Shown here: piece by piece, positions 7,772-16,603 of the stretch
Numbering within the stretch: the stretch's first letter is position 1
Layout: each line of letters starts with the position of its first letter
NCBI GenBank assembly: GCA_944381615.1
Contig: CALWLT010000004.1
Span: forward strand, 1-40,417
DNA length: 40,417 nt
Origin: an uncultured Lachnospiraceae bacterium
GTDB taxonomy: Bacteria; Bacillota; Clostridia; Lachnospirales; Lachnospiraceae
Reading direction: 5' to 3'
Notes under the pieces: generated by a model
What the model was told of the DNA's origin: nothing
Database searches by the model: none
What the model saw: the letters and a program-made list of their open reading frames with translations, nothing else
Position numbers and translations under genes: made by a program

Positions 7772-8734
7772 TTAAGCCTCCTCGCTCGGATTCAGCTGAA
7801 GGCCCAGTTCTTTTAATTTCGCCAGCACTTCCTCCAGGGACTTGCGGCCCAGGTTTCTGACTTTCATCATATCCTCGGGCGTGCGGTTGCACAGCTCCTC
7901 CACCGTGTTGATGCCGGCTCTCTTGAGACAGTTGTAGGAACGAACGGACAGCTCCAGCTCGTCGATATTCATCTCAAGAACTTTTTCTTTCTCGTTGTCT
8001 TCCTTTTCCACCATTACCTCAGCGGTTCTGGCGTTCTCGGAGAGGTCGATAAAAAGATTCAGGTGTTCGCTCAATACCTTCGCCGCCAGGCTGACCGCCT
8101 CGTCGGGAGCCAGCGTCCCGTTGGTGTAAACGTCCAGGGTCAGCTTGTCAAAATCGGTAACCTGCCCTACACGGGTATTCTCCACCGTCATGTTGACGCG
8201 CTCCACCGGCGTATAGATGGAATCCACCGCAATCACGCCAATCGGGAGATCGTCGCTCTTGTTCTTGTCTGCGCTGATGTAGCCGCGGCCCTTGGTAATC
8301 GTCAGCTCCATATAGAACTTGCTGTCCGTACCGCCGCTCAGCGTCGCAATCGGCTGCTCCGGGTTCATGATCTCGATGTCCGAATCTGCCTGGATATCCG
8401 CTCCCCGGATCACTCCCTCTCCCTCGAATTCGATATAAGCCGTCTTCGGCTCATTCGTCTCGCTGGTGTTGCGGATCGCCAGATCCTTGATGTTCATGAT
8501 GATCTCCGTCACATCCTCCTTGACTCCGGGGATGGAACTGAATTCATGCAGCACACCGTCGATCTTTACCTGGCTCACTGCCGCGCCGGGCAGAGAGGAG
8601 AGCATAATCCGTCTTAAAGAATTTCCCAAAGTAATGCCGTAGCCTCTTTCGAGCGGCTCCACCACAAACTTGCCGTATCTTTTATCTTCCGATATCTCAG
8701 CAATCTCAATTTTCGGTTTTTCAAACTCGAACAC
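7772..8734 (-). CDS. rpoA: RNA polymerase subunit alpha
   Basis: The alpha subunit dimerises to start RNA polymerase assembly, and its C-terminal domain contacts UP elements and activators. This 320-residue protein has the N-terminal domain (about 1-230, with [23 protein letters not shown] split between its two halves, and the insert domain). A Glu/Lys-rich linker (about 235-250) leads to the C-terminal helix-hairpin-helix domain ([20 protein letters not shown], then [19 protein letters not shown]). The start is GTG, six bases after GGAGGG. It sits between rpsD and rplQ, the standard order. Confidence 0.98.
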   Translation of the reverse strand: MFEFEKPKIEIAEISEDKRYGKFVVEPLERGYGITLGNSLRRIMLSSLPGAAVSQVKIDGVLHEFSSIPGVKEDVTEIIMNIKDLAIRNTSETNEPKTAYIEFEGEGVIRGADIQADSDIEIMNPEQPIATLSGGTDSKFYMELTITKGRGYISADKNKSDDLPIGVIAVDSIYTPVERVNMTVENTRVGQVTDFDKLTLDVYTNGTLAPDEAVSLAAKVLSEHLNLFIDLSENARTAEVMVEKEDNEKEKVLEMNIDELELSVRSYNCLKRAGINTVEELCNRTPEDMMKVRNLGRKSLEEVLAKLKELGLQLNPSEEA

Positions 8735-8789
8735 GATAGCCCCTCCTTTTTGGGAATCTGATTTGAGGGTCTGCCATACTCTTCATTAA

Positions 8790-9383
8790 TTATTTGGAGT
8801 ACAACTCGACGATAAGCACTTCGTTTACAGGAACATCAATCTCATCTCTGGTCGGCAGCTCCTTCACGGTGCCTCTGAGGTTCTCGGCGTCCACTTCCAG
8901 CCAGGCCGGAACCATTCTGCCGCCGGTTACTTCCAGGATGTCCTTGTATCTCTGTGCGGATTTGTACTTCTCCTTAATCTCGATGACGTCGCCCGCCTTC
9001 ACGATGTAGGAGGGGATATTCACGCACTTGCCGTTGACCAGCACGTGCTTGTGATCCACGATCTGTCTCGTCTCTTTTCTCGTGCGGCCGAAGCCCATCC
9101 GGAACAGGACGTTGTCCAGTCTCGTCTCCAGAAGGATCATCAGGTTCGTACCAACCTGTCCCTTCATTCTGGACGCTTTTGTATAGTAATTTCTGAACGG
9201 TTTCTCTAACACACCGTAGATGAATTTTGCTTTCTGCTTCTCTCTCAGCTGGAGCGCATACTCGCTCATCTTTCTGTTGGCTCTCTTTAATTCTCTCTTG
9301 GATTTCTTGTCGATTCCTAAATAAACCGGATCCAGGTCAAGAGAACGACATCTTTTAAGTACAGGAACTCTATCTACTGCCAC
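8790..9383 (-). CDS. rpsD: 30S ribosomal protein S4
   Basis: S4 nucleates 30S assembly on 16S rRNA and in many bacteria represses its own operon. The protein has 197 residues. The N-terminus MAVDRVPVLKRCRSLDLDP carries only one Cys, so this is the zinc-free form of S4. The S4 RNA-binding domain is visible from about residue 95 (TRLDNVLFRMGFGRTRKETR, HKHVLVNGKCVNIPSYIVKAGD). The start is GTG, ten bases after GGAGG. It is in the alpha operon between rpsK and rpoA. Confidence 0.98.
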   Translation of the reverse strand: MAVDRVPVLKRCRSLDLDPVYLGIDKKSKRELKRANRKMSEYALQLREKQKAKFIYGVLEKPFRNYYTKASRMKGQVGTNLMILLETRLDNVLFRMGFGRTRKETRQIVDHKHVLVNGKCVNIPSYIVKAGDVIEIKEKYKSAQRYKDILEVTGGRMVPAWLEVDAENLRGTVKELPTRDEIDVPVNEVLIVELYSK

Positions 9384-9401
9384 TTTACTTGCACCTCCTA
9401 A

Positions 9402-9803
9402 TTAGACTCTTCTGCGTTTGGGCGGACGGCATCCGTTGTGAGGAACGGGCGTCACGTCTCTGATGCTGGTAACCTCCAGGCCGCATGCCTGAAGGGCGCG
9501 GATCGCTGCTTCGCGGCCGGATCCCGGTCCCTTTACCATAACATCCACAGATTTTAAGCCATGAATAAGAGCTGCCTTCGTCGCAGTTTCTGCAGCCATC
9601 TGAGCTGCGTAGGGAGTAGATTTCCTTGAACCTCTAAATCCAAGACCGCCTGCACTTGCCCAGGATAACGCATTACCCTGTGCATCCGTCAAGGTAACAA
9701 TCGTGTTGTTAAAAGATGACTGGATGTGCGCCTGTCCGCGTTCAACGTTTTTCTTTACACGCTTTTTTGTCACTTTTTTACCAGTGGACACTTTTTTAGC
9801 CAT
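9402..9803 (-). CDS. rpsK: 30S ribosomal protein S11
   Basis: S11 lies on the 30S platform near the mRNA exit. The 133-residue protein has a basic N-terminal tail ([20 protein letters not shown]), the core [20 protein letters not shown], and the invariant C-terminus [18 protein letters not shown]. The ATG has a weak AGTAGG ribosome site. A gap of 152 bases separates it from rpsM; no convincing gene is seen in that gap. Confidence 0.98.
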   Translation of the reverse strand: MAKKVSTGKKVTKKRVKKNVERGQAHIQSSFNNTIVTLTDAQGNALSWASAGGLGFRGSRKSTPYAAQMAAETATKAALIHGLKSVDVMVKGPGSGREAAIRALQACGLEVTSIRDVTPVPHNGCRPPKRRRV

Positions 9804-9955
9804 TTTAAACTAACCTACTTTCTCGAATTTTGAATCCTGTTGCTGATGCTTAACCTGATTCAGTTTACTGCATGCTACCAGATGCCGTCCGCCCTCTCTG
9901 CCGCAAAGCAGGAAAGCCTGACAGCCGCGCTTCATTCCGGGAAGATTCTCAGCGC

Positions 9956-10324
9956 TTATTTCTTCTTGTTGGCCACAGTCTTTCTCGGTCCCTTGCGGGT
10001 TCTCGCGTTGGTCTTCGTCTTCTGACCGCGAACCGGAAGGCTCTTTCTGTGGCGGATGCCTCTGTAGCATCCGATCTCCTGCAGTCTCTTGATGTTCATC
10101 GCGATCTCTCTGCGCAGATCGCCCTCGACCATCTGACTGTCGGCGATGATTGCCGAGATTCTCTTAACCTCGTCGTCCGTTAAATCCTTGACACGCGTGT
10201 CAGGATTGACACCGGCTTCGGCAAGAATACGGTTGGAACTTGCTCTACCGATTCCGTAGATGTAAGTCAAGCCGATCTCGACACGTTTTTCTCTTGGTAA
10301 ATCGACGCCTGAAATACGAGCCAT
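9956..10324 (-). CDS. rpsM: 30S ribosomal protein S13
   Basis: S13 sits in the 30S head and forms bridges to the 50S subunit. The protein has 122 residues. It begins [20 protein letters not shown], has the helix-two-turn-helix [19 protein letters not shown], and ends in the basic tail [20 protein letters not shown], which reaches the P-site tRNA. It is the second gene after the alpha-operon promoter, 130 bases past rpmJ. I see no further gene in that gap. Confidence 0.98.
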   Translation of the reverse strand: MARISGVDLPREKRVEIGLTYIYGIGRASSNRILAEAGVNPDTRVKDLTDDEVKRISAIIADSQMVEGDLRREIAMNIKRLQEIGCYRGIRHRKSLPVRGQKTKTNARTRKGPRKTVANKKK

Positions 10325-10454
10325 GTGTGTTGTGTACCTCCATTCGTTTCGTTATTATTGCTCCATTGATGCTTTACAAACCCGCAGAAAGCCTGACAAC
10401 TTATCCGCGTGGTTCACAACAATGCTGTGCGAAAATTAAAGTGCCGAGGCCTTA

Positions 10455-10568
10455 TCAGCCCTGTCTCTGCTTATGCTTCGGATTTTCACAGATAACTCTG
10501 ATACTGCCTTTTCTCTTGATGATCTTGCACTTTTCGCAAATTGGTTTAACCGATGATCTGACCTTCAC
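10455..10568 (-). CDS. rpmJ: 50S ribosomal protein L36
   Basis: This is a 37-residue zinc-ribbon ribosomal protein, too short for ordinary ORF calling. The reading [20 protein letters not shown] continues through [17 protein letters not shown]. Cys11, Cys14, Cys27 and His32 form the zinc site, so this is the zinc-binding type. The start is a GTG after AAAGGAG at a good spacing. It is the first gene after the alpha-operon promoter at 10744-10772 and sits between infA and rpsM, the standard place. Confidence 0.95.
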   Translation of the reverse strand: MKVRSSVKPICEKCKIIKRKGSIRVICENPKHKQRQG

Positions 10569-10743
10569 AGTAATTCTCCTTTCCGCAATCATCCGTCCCT
10601 GAGGACATTCCTATTATTAAGCCCATTGCAGCCCCCTGTCCGATCTACAGGTACAACAGGCAGGCCTTCTGCTCCTTTTCCCATCCCGGATTCCGGCAAA
10701 AAGAGCGCAGTTTGCCTGGCGCTTCAACAAAGTTCGCTAAAGC
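10569..10743 (-). promoter_or_regulatory. Leader of the alpha operon transcript
   Basis: About 165 bases lie between the alpha promoter and the rpmJ GTG. The leader can fold in part, for example CCTGT...ACAGG around 10640-10665 and a GCGCCAGGCAAACTGCGC segment around 10704-10721. In E. coli and B. subtilis S4 controls its operon through mRNA structure. Whether this leader does so is an inference from its length and position only. Confidence 0.35.
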
Positions 10744-10772
10744 ATTATACCACTTCTCTTTCAGGAATGCAA
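10744..10772 (-). promoter_or_regulatory. Strong promoter of the alpha operon (rpmJ-rpsM-rpsK-rpsD-rpoA-rplQ)
   Basis: On the minus strand TTGCAT (-35, 10767-10772) and TATAAT (-10, 10744-10749) are separated by exactly 17 bases, with TGG before the -10 giving an extended -10. It lies about 75 bases past infA. It closely resembles the S10 promoter at 24382-24410. Confidence 0.88.
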
Positions 10773-10848
10773 GCAAAAATCTCCCTGATTTTACGCCCTT
10801 TTCCTGCTGTTTCGCGCTTTTTGAAGACCCCCGGAGCGGAAATGCGTC

Positions 10849-11067
10849 TTATTTGTCTCTCCAGATGATCCTGCCCTTGGAGAGATCGTAGGGCGACATC
10901 TCCATCGTAACCTTGTCGCCCGGCAGAATCCGGATATAGTTCATACGCAGCTTGCCGCTGATGGTCGCCAGAACGATATGGCCGTTCTCCAGCTCTACCT
11001 TAAACATGGCGTTGGGAAGCTTCTCCACTACCACGCCTTCAATCTCAATCACATCTGCTTTCGACAT
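10849..11067 (-). CDS. infA: Translation initiation factor IF-1
   Basis: IF-1 blocks the ribosomal A site during initiation. The 72-residue OB-fold protein has the usual length and reads [20 protein letters not shown] at its start and [20 protein letters not shown] near its end. The ATG at 11067 is chosen because GGAGG lies eight bases upstream and the conserved N-terminus starts there. Its first 23 bases overlap the end of the KOW-protein gene, which suggests coupled translation. About 75 bases downstream a new promoter starts the alpha operon. Confidence 0.97.
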   Translation of the reverse strand: MSKADVIEIEGVVVEKLPNAMFKVELENGHIVLATISGKLRMNYIRILPGDKVTMEMSPYDLSKGRIIWRDK

Positions 11068-11341
11068 CTTCATTTCCTCCCTGTTGGACACGTCTCATGA
11101 AATATCTGATTTCCTCATCGCGAACGCTCATTCCCTGCGCCAGCCGCTGCGAAAGCTCCGGATCGCGCCGGGATGAAAGCTGCACATGCTTTTTCTTCTT
11201 TCGCTTGGGCTTTGAAACGCTCCGGGTCCTGCCGTCCGCCAGGTATACGTAATCGCCGTCTTCCCTGATGATGATAAAAAGGCCGCCCCTGTCGTGACCG
11301 GCCAGCGACTGCACCAGGCAGCCCGCTTCATATTCCGTCAT
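11045..11341 (-). CDS. KOW-domain RNA-binding protein (L14e-like)
   Basis: This 98-residue basic protein begins with a KOW-type beta-barrel motif ([20 protein letters not shown], then [17 protein letters not shown]). A very basic stretch ([15 protein letters not shown]) and an acidic/basic helical tail follow. Small KOW proteins of this kind are a known feature of Firmicutes between map and infA and are annotated as RNA-binding or ribosomal L14e/L6e-like. Their exact function is not established. The ATG at 11341 is chosen because GGGAG precedes it and the KOW domain begins there. The gene overlaps infA by 23 bases. Confidence 0.85.
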   Translation of the reverse strand: MTEYEAGCLVQSLAGHDRGGLFIIIREDGDYVYLADGRTRSVSKPKRKKKKHVQLSSRRDPELSQRLAQGMSVRDEEIRYFMRRVQQGGNEDVESRCD

Positions 11342-11386
11342 GCTGTTCTCCCATCCATATTGCTTCGGTTTCTGCACTCCGCCGCG

Positions 11387-12139
11387 TCAGATCAGCGACA
11401 GGATCTCCGGTTCGCCGTCCGTGATCAGAACCGTATTCTCATAATGCGCGGAGAGGGAACCGTCCTCCGTAACCACCGTCCAGTCGTCGTCCAGCCAGAC
11501 CACCTCCGGACTTCCCGCGTTGATCATGGGCTCGATCGCCAGCGTCATGCCGGGTCTTAAAAGGATCCCCTTCCGCTTCCTGGCAAAATTGGGAACCTCC
11601 GGATCCTCGTGCAGATGGCTGCCAATCCCGTGCCCGACCAGGTCGCGCACCACGCCGTAGCCGAAGCTCTCGGCGTACTTCTGAATAGCGGCCGAAATAT
11701 CGTTCAGATGATTGCCGGCCCGGGCGAAACGGATCCCCTCAAAAAAGCTCTGCCGCGTCACGTCGATTAGGCGCTGCGCCTCTGGGGCAATCGTCCCGAT
11801 CCCCCAGGTTCTTGCCGCGTCCGAGTGATACCCCTCGTAAATCACGCCCGCATCCAGGCTTACGATATCGCCTTCTTCGATGATATGTTCCGGATGCGGA
11901 ATCCCGTGCACAACCTCGTCGTTGACGGAAACGCAGATGGACGCCGGATAGCCGTTATAATTTTTAAAGGAAGGAATACAGCCGTACCCGCGGATGATCT
12001 CCTCGCCGATGCGATCGATCTCCAGCGTGGACATGCCGGGCTTCAGATGTTTTGCAAGCTCGTCATGAGTTTTGGCGAGGATTTCCCCCGCCTTCCTCAT
12101 GCGCTCAATCTCCCGGGGAGATTTGATCGTGACCGCCAT
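11387..12139 (-). CDS. map: Type I methionine aminopeptidase
   Basis: This cytoplasmic metallopeptidase removes the initiator Met from new proteins. The 250-residue pita-bread fold shows the expected metal ligands: Asp in SLDAGVIYEGYHSDAARTW (two Asp), His in LVGHGIGSHLHEDPEVPN, Glu in MTLAIEPMI, and Glu in VTEDGSLSAHYENT. The substrate-contacting His is in VVHGIPHPE. There is no N-terminal zinc-finger extension, as is usual in bacteria. The gap to adk is only four bases. The order secY-adk-map-infA is the standard Firmicutes arrangement. Confidence 0.97.
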   Translation of the reverse strand: MAVTIKSPREIERMRKAGEILAKTHDELAKHLKPGMSTLEIDRIGEEIIRGYGCIPSFKNYNGYPASICVSVNDEVVHGIPHPEHIIEEGDIVSLDAGVIYEGYHSDAARTWGIGTIAPEAQRLIDVTRQSFFEGIRFARAGNHLNDISAAIQKYAESFGYGVVRDLVGHGIGSHLHEDPEVPNFARKRKGILLRPGMTLAIEPMINAGSPEVVWLDDDWTVVTEDGSLSAHYENTVLITDGEPEILSLI

Positions 12140-12143
12140 ATCC

Positions 12144-12788
12144 CTACGCTCCCAGAATCTCTGTGATGCTTTGGAACACGGCTTCCATCGTCTGCGTTCC
12201 GTCTACCGTGTGCAGCACGCCCTTCTCTTTGTAATAATCGATCAGCGGCTGCGTCTGCTCGTGGTATACCTTCAGACGGTTCTTGACCGTTTCCGGCTTA
12301 TCGTCGTCCCGCAGGACCAGCTCCGAACCGCAGACATCGCAGACGCCTTCCTTCGCCGGCGGGGCGAACTGCGTGTGATACGTCGCGCCGCACTTTAAGC
12401 AGGCTCTGCGGCCGCTCATCCGGCTGATGATATTTTCGTCGGGCACATCCACATCAATGGCAAAATCAATCGCCTCGCCCATCTCGGCCAGCGCCTTCGT
12501 CAGGCTCTCCGCCTGCGGGATCGTGCGCGGGAATCCGTCCAGCACATACCCCTTCTCACAGTCGTCCTGGTGGATGCGGTCGAGCAGCATGCCGATGGTA
12601 ACCTCATCCGGTACCAGAAGGCCCTGATCCATGTAACCCTTCGCCTTCATGCCCAGCTCTGTGCCCGCCTTGATGTTGGCCCGGAAAATATCTCCCGTCG
12701 AAATATGAGGAACCCCGTATTTTTCCGCGATCTTCTTGGCCTGGGTTCCCTTGCCGGCTCCCGGCGCCCCTAACATGATAATCTTCAT
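12144..12788 (-). CDS. adk: Adenylate kinase
   Basis: It catalyses ATP + AMP to 2 ADP in the cytoplasm. The protein has 214 residues, a long-lid form. The P-loop is [10 protein letters not shown] at the N-terminus, the AMP-binding segment includes [19 protein letters not shown], and [11 protein letters not shown] is conserved. The lid carries four Cys (CLKCGATYH and CDVCG), the zinc-binding lid typical of Gram-positives. The ATG at 12788 follows GGGGAGGG at a good distance; the frame extends 27 codons further upstream but without adk homology. The 96-base gap after secY contains a large GC-rich stem-loop. Confidence 0.97.
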   Translation of the reverse strand: MKIIMLGAPGAGKGTQAKKIAEKYGVPHISTGDIFRANIKAGTELGMKAKGYMDQGLLVPDEVTIGMLLDRIHQDDCEKGYVLDGFPRTIPQAESLTKALAEMGEAIDFAIDVDVPDENIISRMSGRRACLKCGATYHTQFAPPAKEGVCDVCGSELVLRDDDKPETVKNRLKVYHEQTQPLIDYYKEKGVLHTVDGTQTMEAVFQSITEILGA

Positions 12789-12824
12789 AGGTTTTCCCTC
12801 CCCATATAAGAGAATCGCTTCCAG

Positions 12825-12867
12825 GCAGGCGCGCCCTTTTGGCGGCCTCAGGCCACCGCGCTCCTGC
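12825..12867 (-). promoter_or_regulatory. Large stem-loop between secY and adk
   Basis: The outer arms GCAGGAGCGC and GCGCGCCTGC pair with one mismatch. Inside, GGTGGCC and GGCCGCC pair around a TGA loop. There is no T run on the minus strand, so it does not look like a simple terminator. It may be a processing or stability element between secY and adk. Confidence 0.5.
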
Positions 12868-12884
12868 ACAGAAAGCGAATATCC

Positions 12885-14201
12885 TTAATCACTCAAAAAA
12901 CCTTTGTAGTTGCGTACCAGCATCTGCGACTCTACCGCCTTGATCGTCTCAAGCACAACGCCCACGATAATGATGAGGGAGGTTCCGCCGAAGGAAAGGC
13001 TTCCCACGGAGAACAGGCCGGAAACGATAATGGGGATGATGCAGACGATAATCAGCCCGCAGGCCCCGATGAATACGATATAATTCAGAATGCCGTTCAG
13101 GTAATCGGACGTCGGCTTGCCGGGGCGGATGCCCGGAATGAAACCGCCCGACTTCTTCATATTATTGGCAATTTCCAGCGGGTTAAACGTGATGGAGGTA
13201 TAGAAATACGCAAACACCACGATCAGCACTACGTAGAGCACCATACCGATGGAGTAGACCGGCGCATCCGGACGGAACCAGCTGCCGGAATTCAGCATCG
13301 TCAGAATCTGCCCGCCGAAGCTGGTGTAATCCACCTGGAAAAAGCTGGCGATCACGACCGGGAAGGACATAATTGAGGAAGCAAAGATAACCGGAATTAC
13401 GCCCGCCGTGTTGACCTTCAGCGGAATGCTGGAGGACTGGCCGCCGACCATCCGCCGGCCCTGCACCTTCTTGGAATACTGCACCGGAATTCTCCGGATA
13501 CCGCCCTGCAGGATCACGACAAACACCACGACCGCTACGATAATCGCCACAATCACAATCGCCGACACCACGCCGGCCGCCACAATCCGTCCGCGGATGA
13601 AACGCTCATAGAGCGTAATCATGTCGCTGGGAATCGTGGAAATAATGTTAAACAGAAGAACGATGGAAATTCCGTTGCCGACCCCGTGCTCCGTGATCCG
13701 CTCGCCGATCCACATGAGCATGGCGCTTCCTGCCGTCATCGTGACCACAACGACAATCACATTCAGCGGCGTAAAATCGATCAGCAGGCCTCTTCCGCCA
13801 AAGCCCACCGCCATGGCGATGGACTGCAGAAGCGCCAGCGCCACCGTCAGGTAACGCGTATACTCCGCAATCTTCTTCCGGCCGTCCGCGCCGTCCCGAT
13901 GCATCTCCTCCAGCTTGGGAATCGCAATCGTCAGAAGCTGCATGATAATGGACGACGTAATGTACGGCGTAATGCTCAGCGCGAATACCGACATGTTCGT
14001 AAACGAACCGCCGGTAATCGTGTTGAAAAATCCAAATGCATCATTTGCCTGTCTGGAAAACAGTTCCTCGAAAAATCTCGTGTTGACTCCGGGAATCGGC
14101 AGCTGTGAACCGATCCGGATCACAACCAGCATAAAGAAAGTAAAGAGAAGCTTGTCTCTAATTTCCTTTATCTTAAATGCATTCTGGAGTGTTTTAAGCA
14201 T
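12885..14201 (-). CDS. secY: Protein translocase subunit SecY
   Basis: SecY forms the protein-conducting channel in the membrane. The 438-residue protein has ten predicted TM helices. It begins MLKTLQNAFKIKEIRDKLLF, and the plug/TM2 region ALSITPYITSSIIMQLL is diagnostic. Later it has IPVQYSKKVQGRRMVGGQSS in the cytoplasmic loop and RPGKPTSDYLNGIL before TM9. The ATG is one base beyond the rplO stop, and its GAGGTGATC ribosome site lies inside rplO, so translation is probably coupled. Confidence 0.98.
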   Translation of the reverse strand: MLKTLQNAFKIKEIRDKLLFTFFMLVVIRIGSQLPIPGVNTRFFEELFSRQANDAFGFFNTITGGSFTNMSVFALSITPYITSSIIMQLLTIAIPKLEEMHRDGADGRKKIAEYTRYLTVALALLQSIAMAVGFGGRGLLIDFTPLNVIVVVVTMTAGSAMLMWIGERITEHGVGNGISIVLLFNIISTIPSDMITLYERFIRGRIVAAGVVSAIVIVAIIVAVVVFVVILQGGIRRIPVQYSKKVQGRRMVGGQSSSIPLKVNTAGVIPVIFASSIMSFPVVIASFFQVDYTSFGGQILTMLNSGSWFRPDAPVYSIGMVLYVVLIVVFAYFYTSITFNPLEIANNMKKSGGFIPGIRPGKPTSDYLNGILNYIVFIGACGLIIVCIIPIIVSGLFSVGSLSFGGTSLIIIVGVVLETIKAVESQMLVRNYKGFLSD

Positions 14202-14202
14202 A

Positions 14203-14643
14203 TCAGATCACCTCGCAGGTTCCGCCTACAGCTTCGATCTTGGCTTTTGCTCCCTCGCTGACCGCGTCGGCCTTAACCGTCAGTTTCTTGGTCAGCTCGC
14301 CGTTTCCAAGAATCTTCACGCCGTCCCGCGGATTCTTAACGATCCCTGCTTCGATTAATGTCTCTACGGTAACAACCGTATCATTGTCAAAACGCTCCAG
14401 AGCGCTTACGTTGATTCCGACAATCGTCTTGGAATTGCGGTTCGTAAAGCCTCTCTTGGGGAGACGTCTGTATAACGGCATCTGGCCGCCTTCAAAACCT
14501 GCTCTGGGCGCGCCGGAACGCGCTTTCTGGCCCTTGTGGCCCTTTCCGGCAGTCTTGCCATTCCCTGATGCGTGTCCGCGGCCTCTTCTGAAGCTGTCGC
14601 TGTGCTTGGAACCAGCCGCCGGCTTTAAGTTGGATAACTCCAT
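14203..14643 (-). CDS. rplO: 50S ribosomal protein L15
   Basis: L15 is a late-assembling large-subunit protein. The 146-residue protein has the usual Gly/Arg/Lys-rich N-terminal arm ([16 protein letters not shown]), then the globular part with [16 protein letters not shown] and [20 protein letters not shown]. The ATG at 14643, where [13 protein letters not shown] starts, is chosen over one six codons upstream. The gene is the last ribosomal gene before secY. Confidence 0.97.
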   Translation of the reverse strand: MELSNLKPAAGSKHSDSFRRGRGHASGNGKTAGKGHKGQKARSGAPRAGFEGGQMPLYRRLPKRGFTNRNSKTIVGINVSALERFDNDTVVTVETLIEAGIVKNPRDGVKILGNGELTKKLTVKADAVSEGAKAKIEAVGGTCEVI

Positions 14644-14666
14644 GACTGCACCTCCTTGCAAATCTA

Positions 14667-14849
14667 TTAGATTTCCTCTACCTTTACTAAATGTCTGACG
14701 CTCTGAATCATGCCTCTTACCGCGGCATTGTCCGGCATCTCAACCGTTTTGTTTAATTTTCTCAGGCCAAGCGCCTCCACCGTTGCACGCTGCTTCGGAA
14801 CAGCGCCGATCGGAGACTTTACCAGCGTGATTTTTAACTTCTCTGCCAT
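14667..14849 (-). CDS. rpmD: 50S ribosomal protein L30
   Basis: This is a 60-residue large-subunit protein, the normal length. It starts [20 protein letters not shown] and contains the conserved [14 protein letters not shown] and [15 protein letters not shown]. It is preceded by AGGAGGAGG. It sits between rpsE and rplO in the standard spc order. Confidence 0.97.
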   Translation of the reverse strand: MAEKLKITLVKSPIGAVPKQRATVEALGLRKLNKTVEMPDNAAVRGMIQSVRHLVKVEEI

Positions 14850-14867
14850 TTTCTTTGCCTCCTCCTG

Positions 14868-15377
14868 TTACTTCGTAAGCTCGTCGACCGACTTGCCGCG
14901 AAGTCTTGCGACCTCCTCCGGCGTCTTTAACTCGCTTAAACCGGCCAGTGTGGCTAAAACGACGTTGGCCTTATTGTTGGAACCTAAAGATTTGGTACGG
15001 ATGTTCTTGTATCCGGCCAGATCCAGCACGGCACGGGCCGGGCCGCCGGCGATGATACCGGTACCTTCGGGAGCCTTCTTTAACAGAACGTTGGCGCTTC
15101 CGAACTTGCCGATAAAGTCGTGCGGGATGCTGTTGTTCTCATCCATCGGAACTTCCATCATGTTTCTGGCAGCCGCCTCTTTGCCCTTGCGGATTGCCTC
15201 CGGCACCTCGGCAGCCTTTCCCATACCGGCGCCTACGTGACCGTTTTTATCGCCAACCACGACTAACGCGGAAAATCTCATGGTACGTCCGCCCTTAACA
15301 GTCTTGGATACACGTTTGATTGCCACTACCTTATCTTCTAATTCCAGCTGCGTGGCATCAATTCTTGTACGCTTCAT
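14868..15377 (-). CDS. rpsE: 30S ribosomal protein S5
   Basis: S5 shapes the mRNA entry region of the 30S subunit and affects decoding accuracy. The protein has 169 residues. The double-stranded RNA-binding-like N-terminal domain includes [20 protein letters not shown] and [20 protein letters not shown]. The C-terminal domain includes [20 protein letters not shown]. The ATG at 15377 follows AAGGAG and begins the conserved region; the frame runs 42 codons upstream into rplR without homology. Confidence 0.97.
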   Translation of the reverse strand: MKRTRIDATQLELEDKVVAIKRVSKTVKGGRTMRFSALVVVGDKNGHVGAGMGKAAEVPEAIRKGKEAAARNMMEVPMDENNSIPHDFIGKFGSANVLLKKAPEGTGIIAGGPARAVLDLAGYKNIRTKSLGSNNKANVVLATLAGLSELKTPEEVARLRGKSVDELTK

Positions 15378-15396
15378 GTGTATGTTCTCCTTCCTA

Positions 15397-15765
15397 CTAG
15401 AATTCCAGACCAGCCTCGCGGGCCGCGTCTGCCAGTGCCTGAACTTTTCCGTGATAAATGAATCCGCCTCTGTCAAAGACAACCTCTTTGATTCCCTTCT
15501 CAAGCGCGCGCTTTGCGATCACGGTTCCGACATATGCGGCAGCCGCCACGTCGTCCGTCTTCTCCAGCTGAGACTTGATCTCCTTCTCTACGGTAGAAGC
15601 CGCTACCAGCGTATTGCCGACGGTATCGTCGATGATCTGAGCATACATATGATTATTGCTTCTGAACACGGCCAGACGCGGTCTCGCAGCCGTGCCGGAG
15701 AAACGATTGCGTAATCTGACGTGCTTTTTAATGCGAACTTCGCTTCTTGATTTCTTGCTAACCAT
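15397..15765 (-). CDS. rplR: 50S ribosomal protein L18
   Basis: L18 brings 5S rRNA to the large subunit with L5. The 122-residue protein shows [20 protein letters not shown], then [20 protein letters not shown] and the C-terminal [24 protein letters not shown] two codons upstream is too close to the AAGGAG site, so ATG 15765 is preferred (spacing nine). It lies between rplF and rpsE. Confidence 0.96.
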   Translation of the reverse strand: MVSKKSRSEVRIKKHVRLRNRFSGTAARPRLAVFRSNNHMYAQIIDDTVGNTLVAASTVEKEIKSQLEKTDDVAAAAYVGTVIAKRALEKGIKEVVFDRGGFIYHGKVQALADAAREAGLEF

Positions 15766-15782
15766 CTTCACACACTCCTTAA

Positions 15783-16325
15783 TTATTTCTTACCGGTCTT
15801 GCCGACTTTCCGTCTGATTACCTCATCCGCATACTTGATGCCCTTGCCCTTATACGGCTCCGGTCTTCTCTTCTCGCGGATCTCGGCGGCATACTGGCCA
15901 ACCTTCTCCTTGCTGATACCCTTTACCGTGATCTTGTTCTGTCCGTCCAGAACCGTCTCGATTCCTTCCGGATCCTCCATCTCAACGGGGTGGGAGTAAC
16001 CGAGGCTCAGTACGAGCTTCTTGCCCTGCTTGGCGGCACGGTAGCCGACGCCGTTGATCTCCAGGACCTTCTCATAGCCCTCCGTAACTCCGTGGATCAT
16101 GTTGTTAATTAAGGTTCTTGTCAGACCGTGCAAAGATTTCATTTTCTTTAAATCATTGGGTCTGGTAACGATGATGTGACCATCCTCTTCGCGGATCGTC
16201 ATCTCCGTCGGCAGCGCTCTCTCCAGCGTTCCCTTCGGACCTTTTACCGTCACTACATTGTTCTCTGCGATCGTAACCGTCACTCCCGCGGGGATCGCTA
16301 CTGGCATTCTTCCGATACGTGACAT
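15783..16325 (-). CDS. rplF: 50S ribosomal protein L6
   Basis: L6 sits near the factor-binding site of the 50S subunit. The 180-residue protein has two related domains. The N-terminus is [20 protein letters not shown], and the C-terminal domain ends with [20 protein letters not shown], the classic L6 signature. The ATG follows GGAGGG at eight bases. Upstream, between it and rpsH, is an unusual 278-base region with a hairpin, an AT-rich patch and a repeat array, instead of the usual few bases. Confidence 0.97.
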   Translation of the reverse strand: MSRIGRMPVAIPAGVTVTIAENNVVTVKGPKGTLERALPTEMTIREEDGHIIVTRPNDLKKMKSLHGLTRTLINNMIHGVTEGYEKVLEINGVGYRAAKQGKKLVLSLGYSHPVEMEDPEGIETVLDGQNKITVKGISKEKVGQYAAEIREKRRPEPYKGKGIKYADEVIRRKVGKTGKK

Positions 16326-16353
16326 GCCCTGTACCCTCCTACTTAGATTTTCG

Positions 16354-16386
16354 GAGAAACCTCTGCGGTTTCTCTGTTTTCAGTTT
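16354..16386 (+). terminator. Hairpin with T tract on the plus strand, antisense to the spc operon
   Basis: GAGAAACC (16354-16361) and GGTTTCTC (16367-16374) form a perfect 8-bp stem with a 5-base loop, followed on the plus strand by TGTTTTCAGTTTTTT. As a terminator it would act on plus-strand (antisense) transcription. On the coding (minus) strand it is a stem-loop about 30 bases before the rplF start. I cannot tell which role matters. Confidence 0.5.
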
Positions 16387-16423
16387 TTTCTATAATAAAT
16401 GAATGAACTATTAATATAAGATT

Positions 16424-16603
16424 TGCGAACGGCCTCGCACTAAGCTCACAGTTCGCTTTCGCTCCTGTTCGCTAAGCTGCTTTACGGGTATGTTCGCTCG
16501 ACTAGGCTCTGCCTTCGCTTCGCTCGGCCTCGCCAAGGCTCGCGAACGACCTCGCGCTAAGCTCACAGTTCGCTCTCGCTCCTGTTCGCTAAGCTGCTTT
16601 CGG
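16424..16603. repeat. Repeat array between rpsH and rplF (117-bp period, about 1.5 copies)
   Basis: The motif GCGAACG-CCTCGC-CTAAGCTC recurs at 16425 and 16542, giving a 117-base period. The stretch ends exactly at the rpsH stop codon. It is rich in TTCGCT/CGCTCG words and belongs to the same family as the array at 17035-17374. No gene is supported in it. A long open frame on the minus strand (16411-16641) is a by-product of the repeat and of the 3' end of rpsH in another frame. Confidence 0.9.

Noticed and set aside
9810..10070. Minus-strand open frame in the rpsM-rpsK gap
   Set aside because: Most of it overlaps rpsM in another frame. The remainder has no recognisable protein pattern and no ribosome site.
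16378..16424. Possible internal promoter for rplF in the AT-rich island
   Set aside because: TATTAT-like -10 words exist on the minus strand, but no acceptable -35 lies 16-18 bases upstream.
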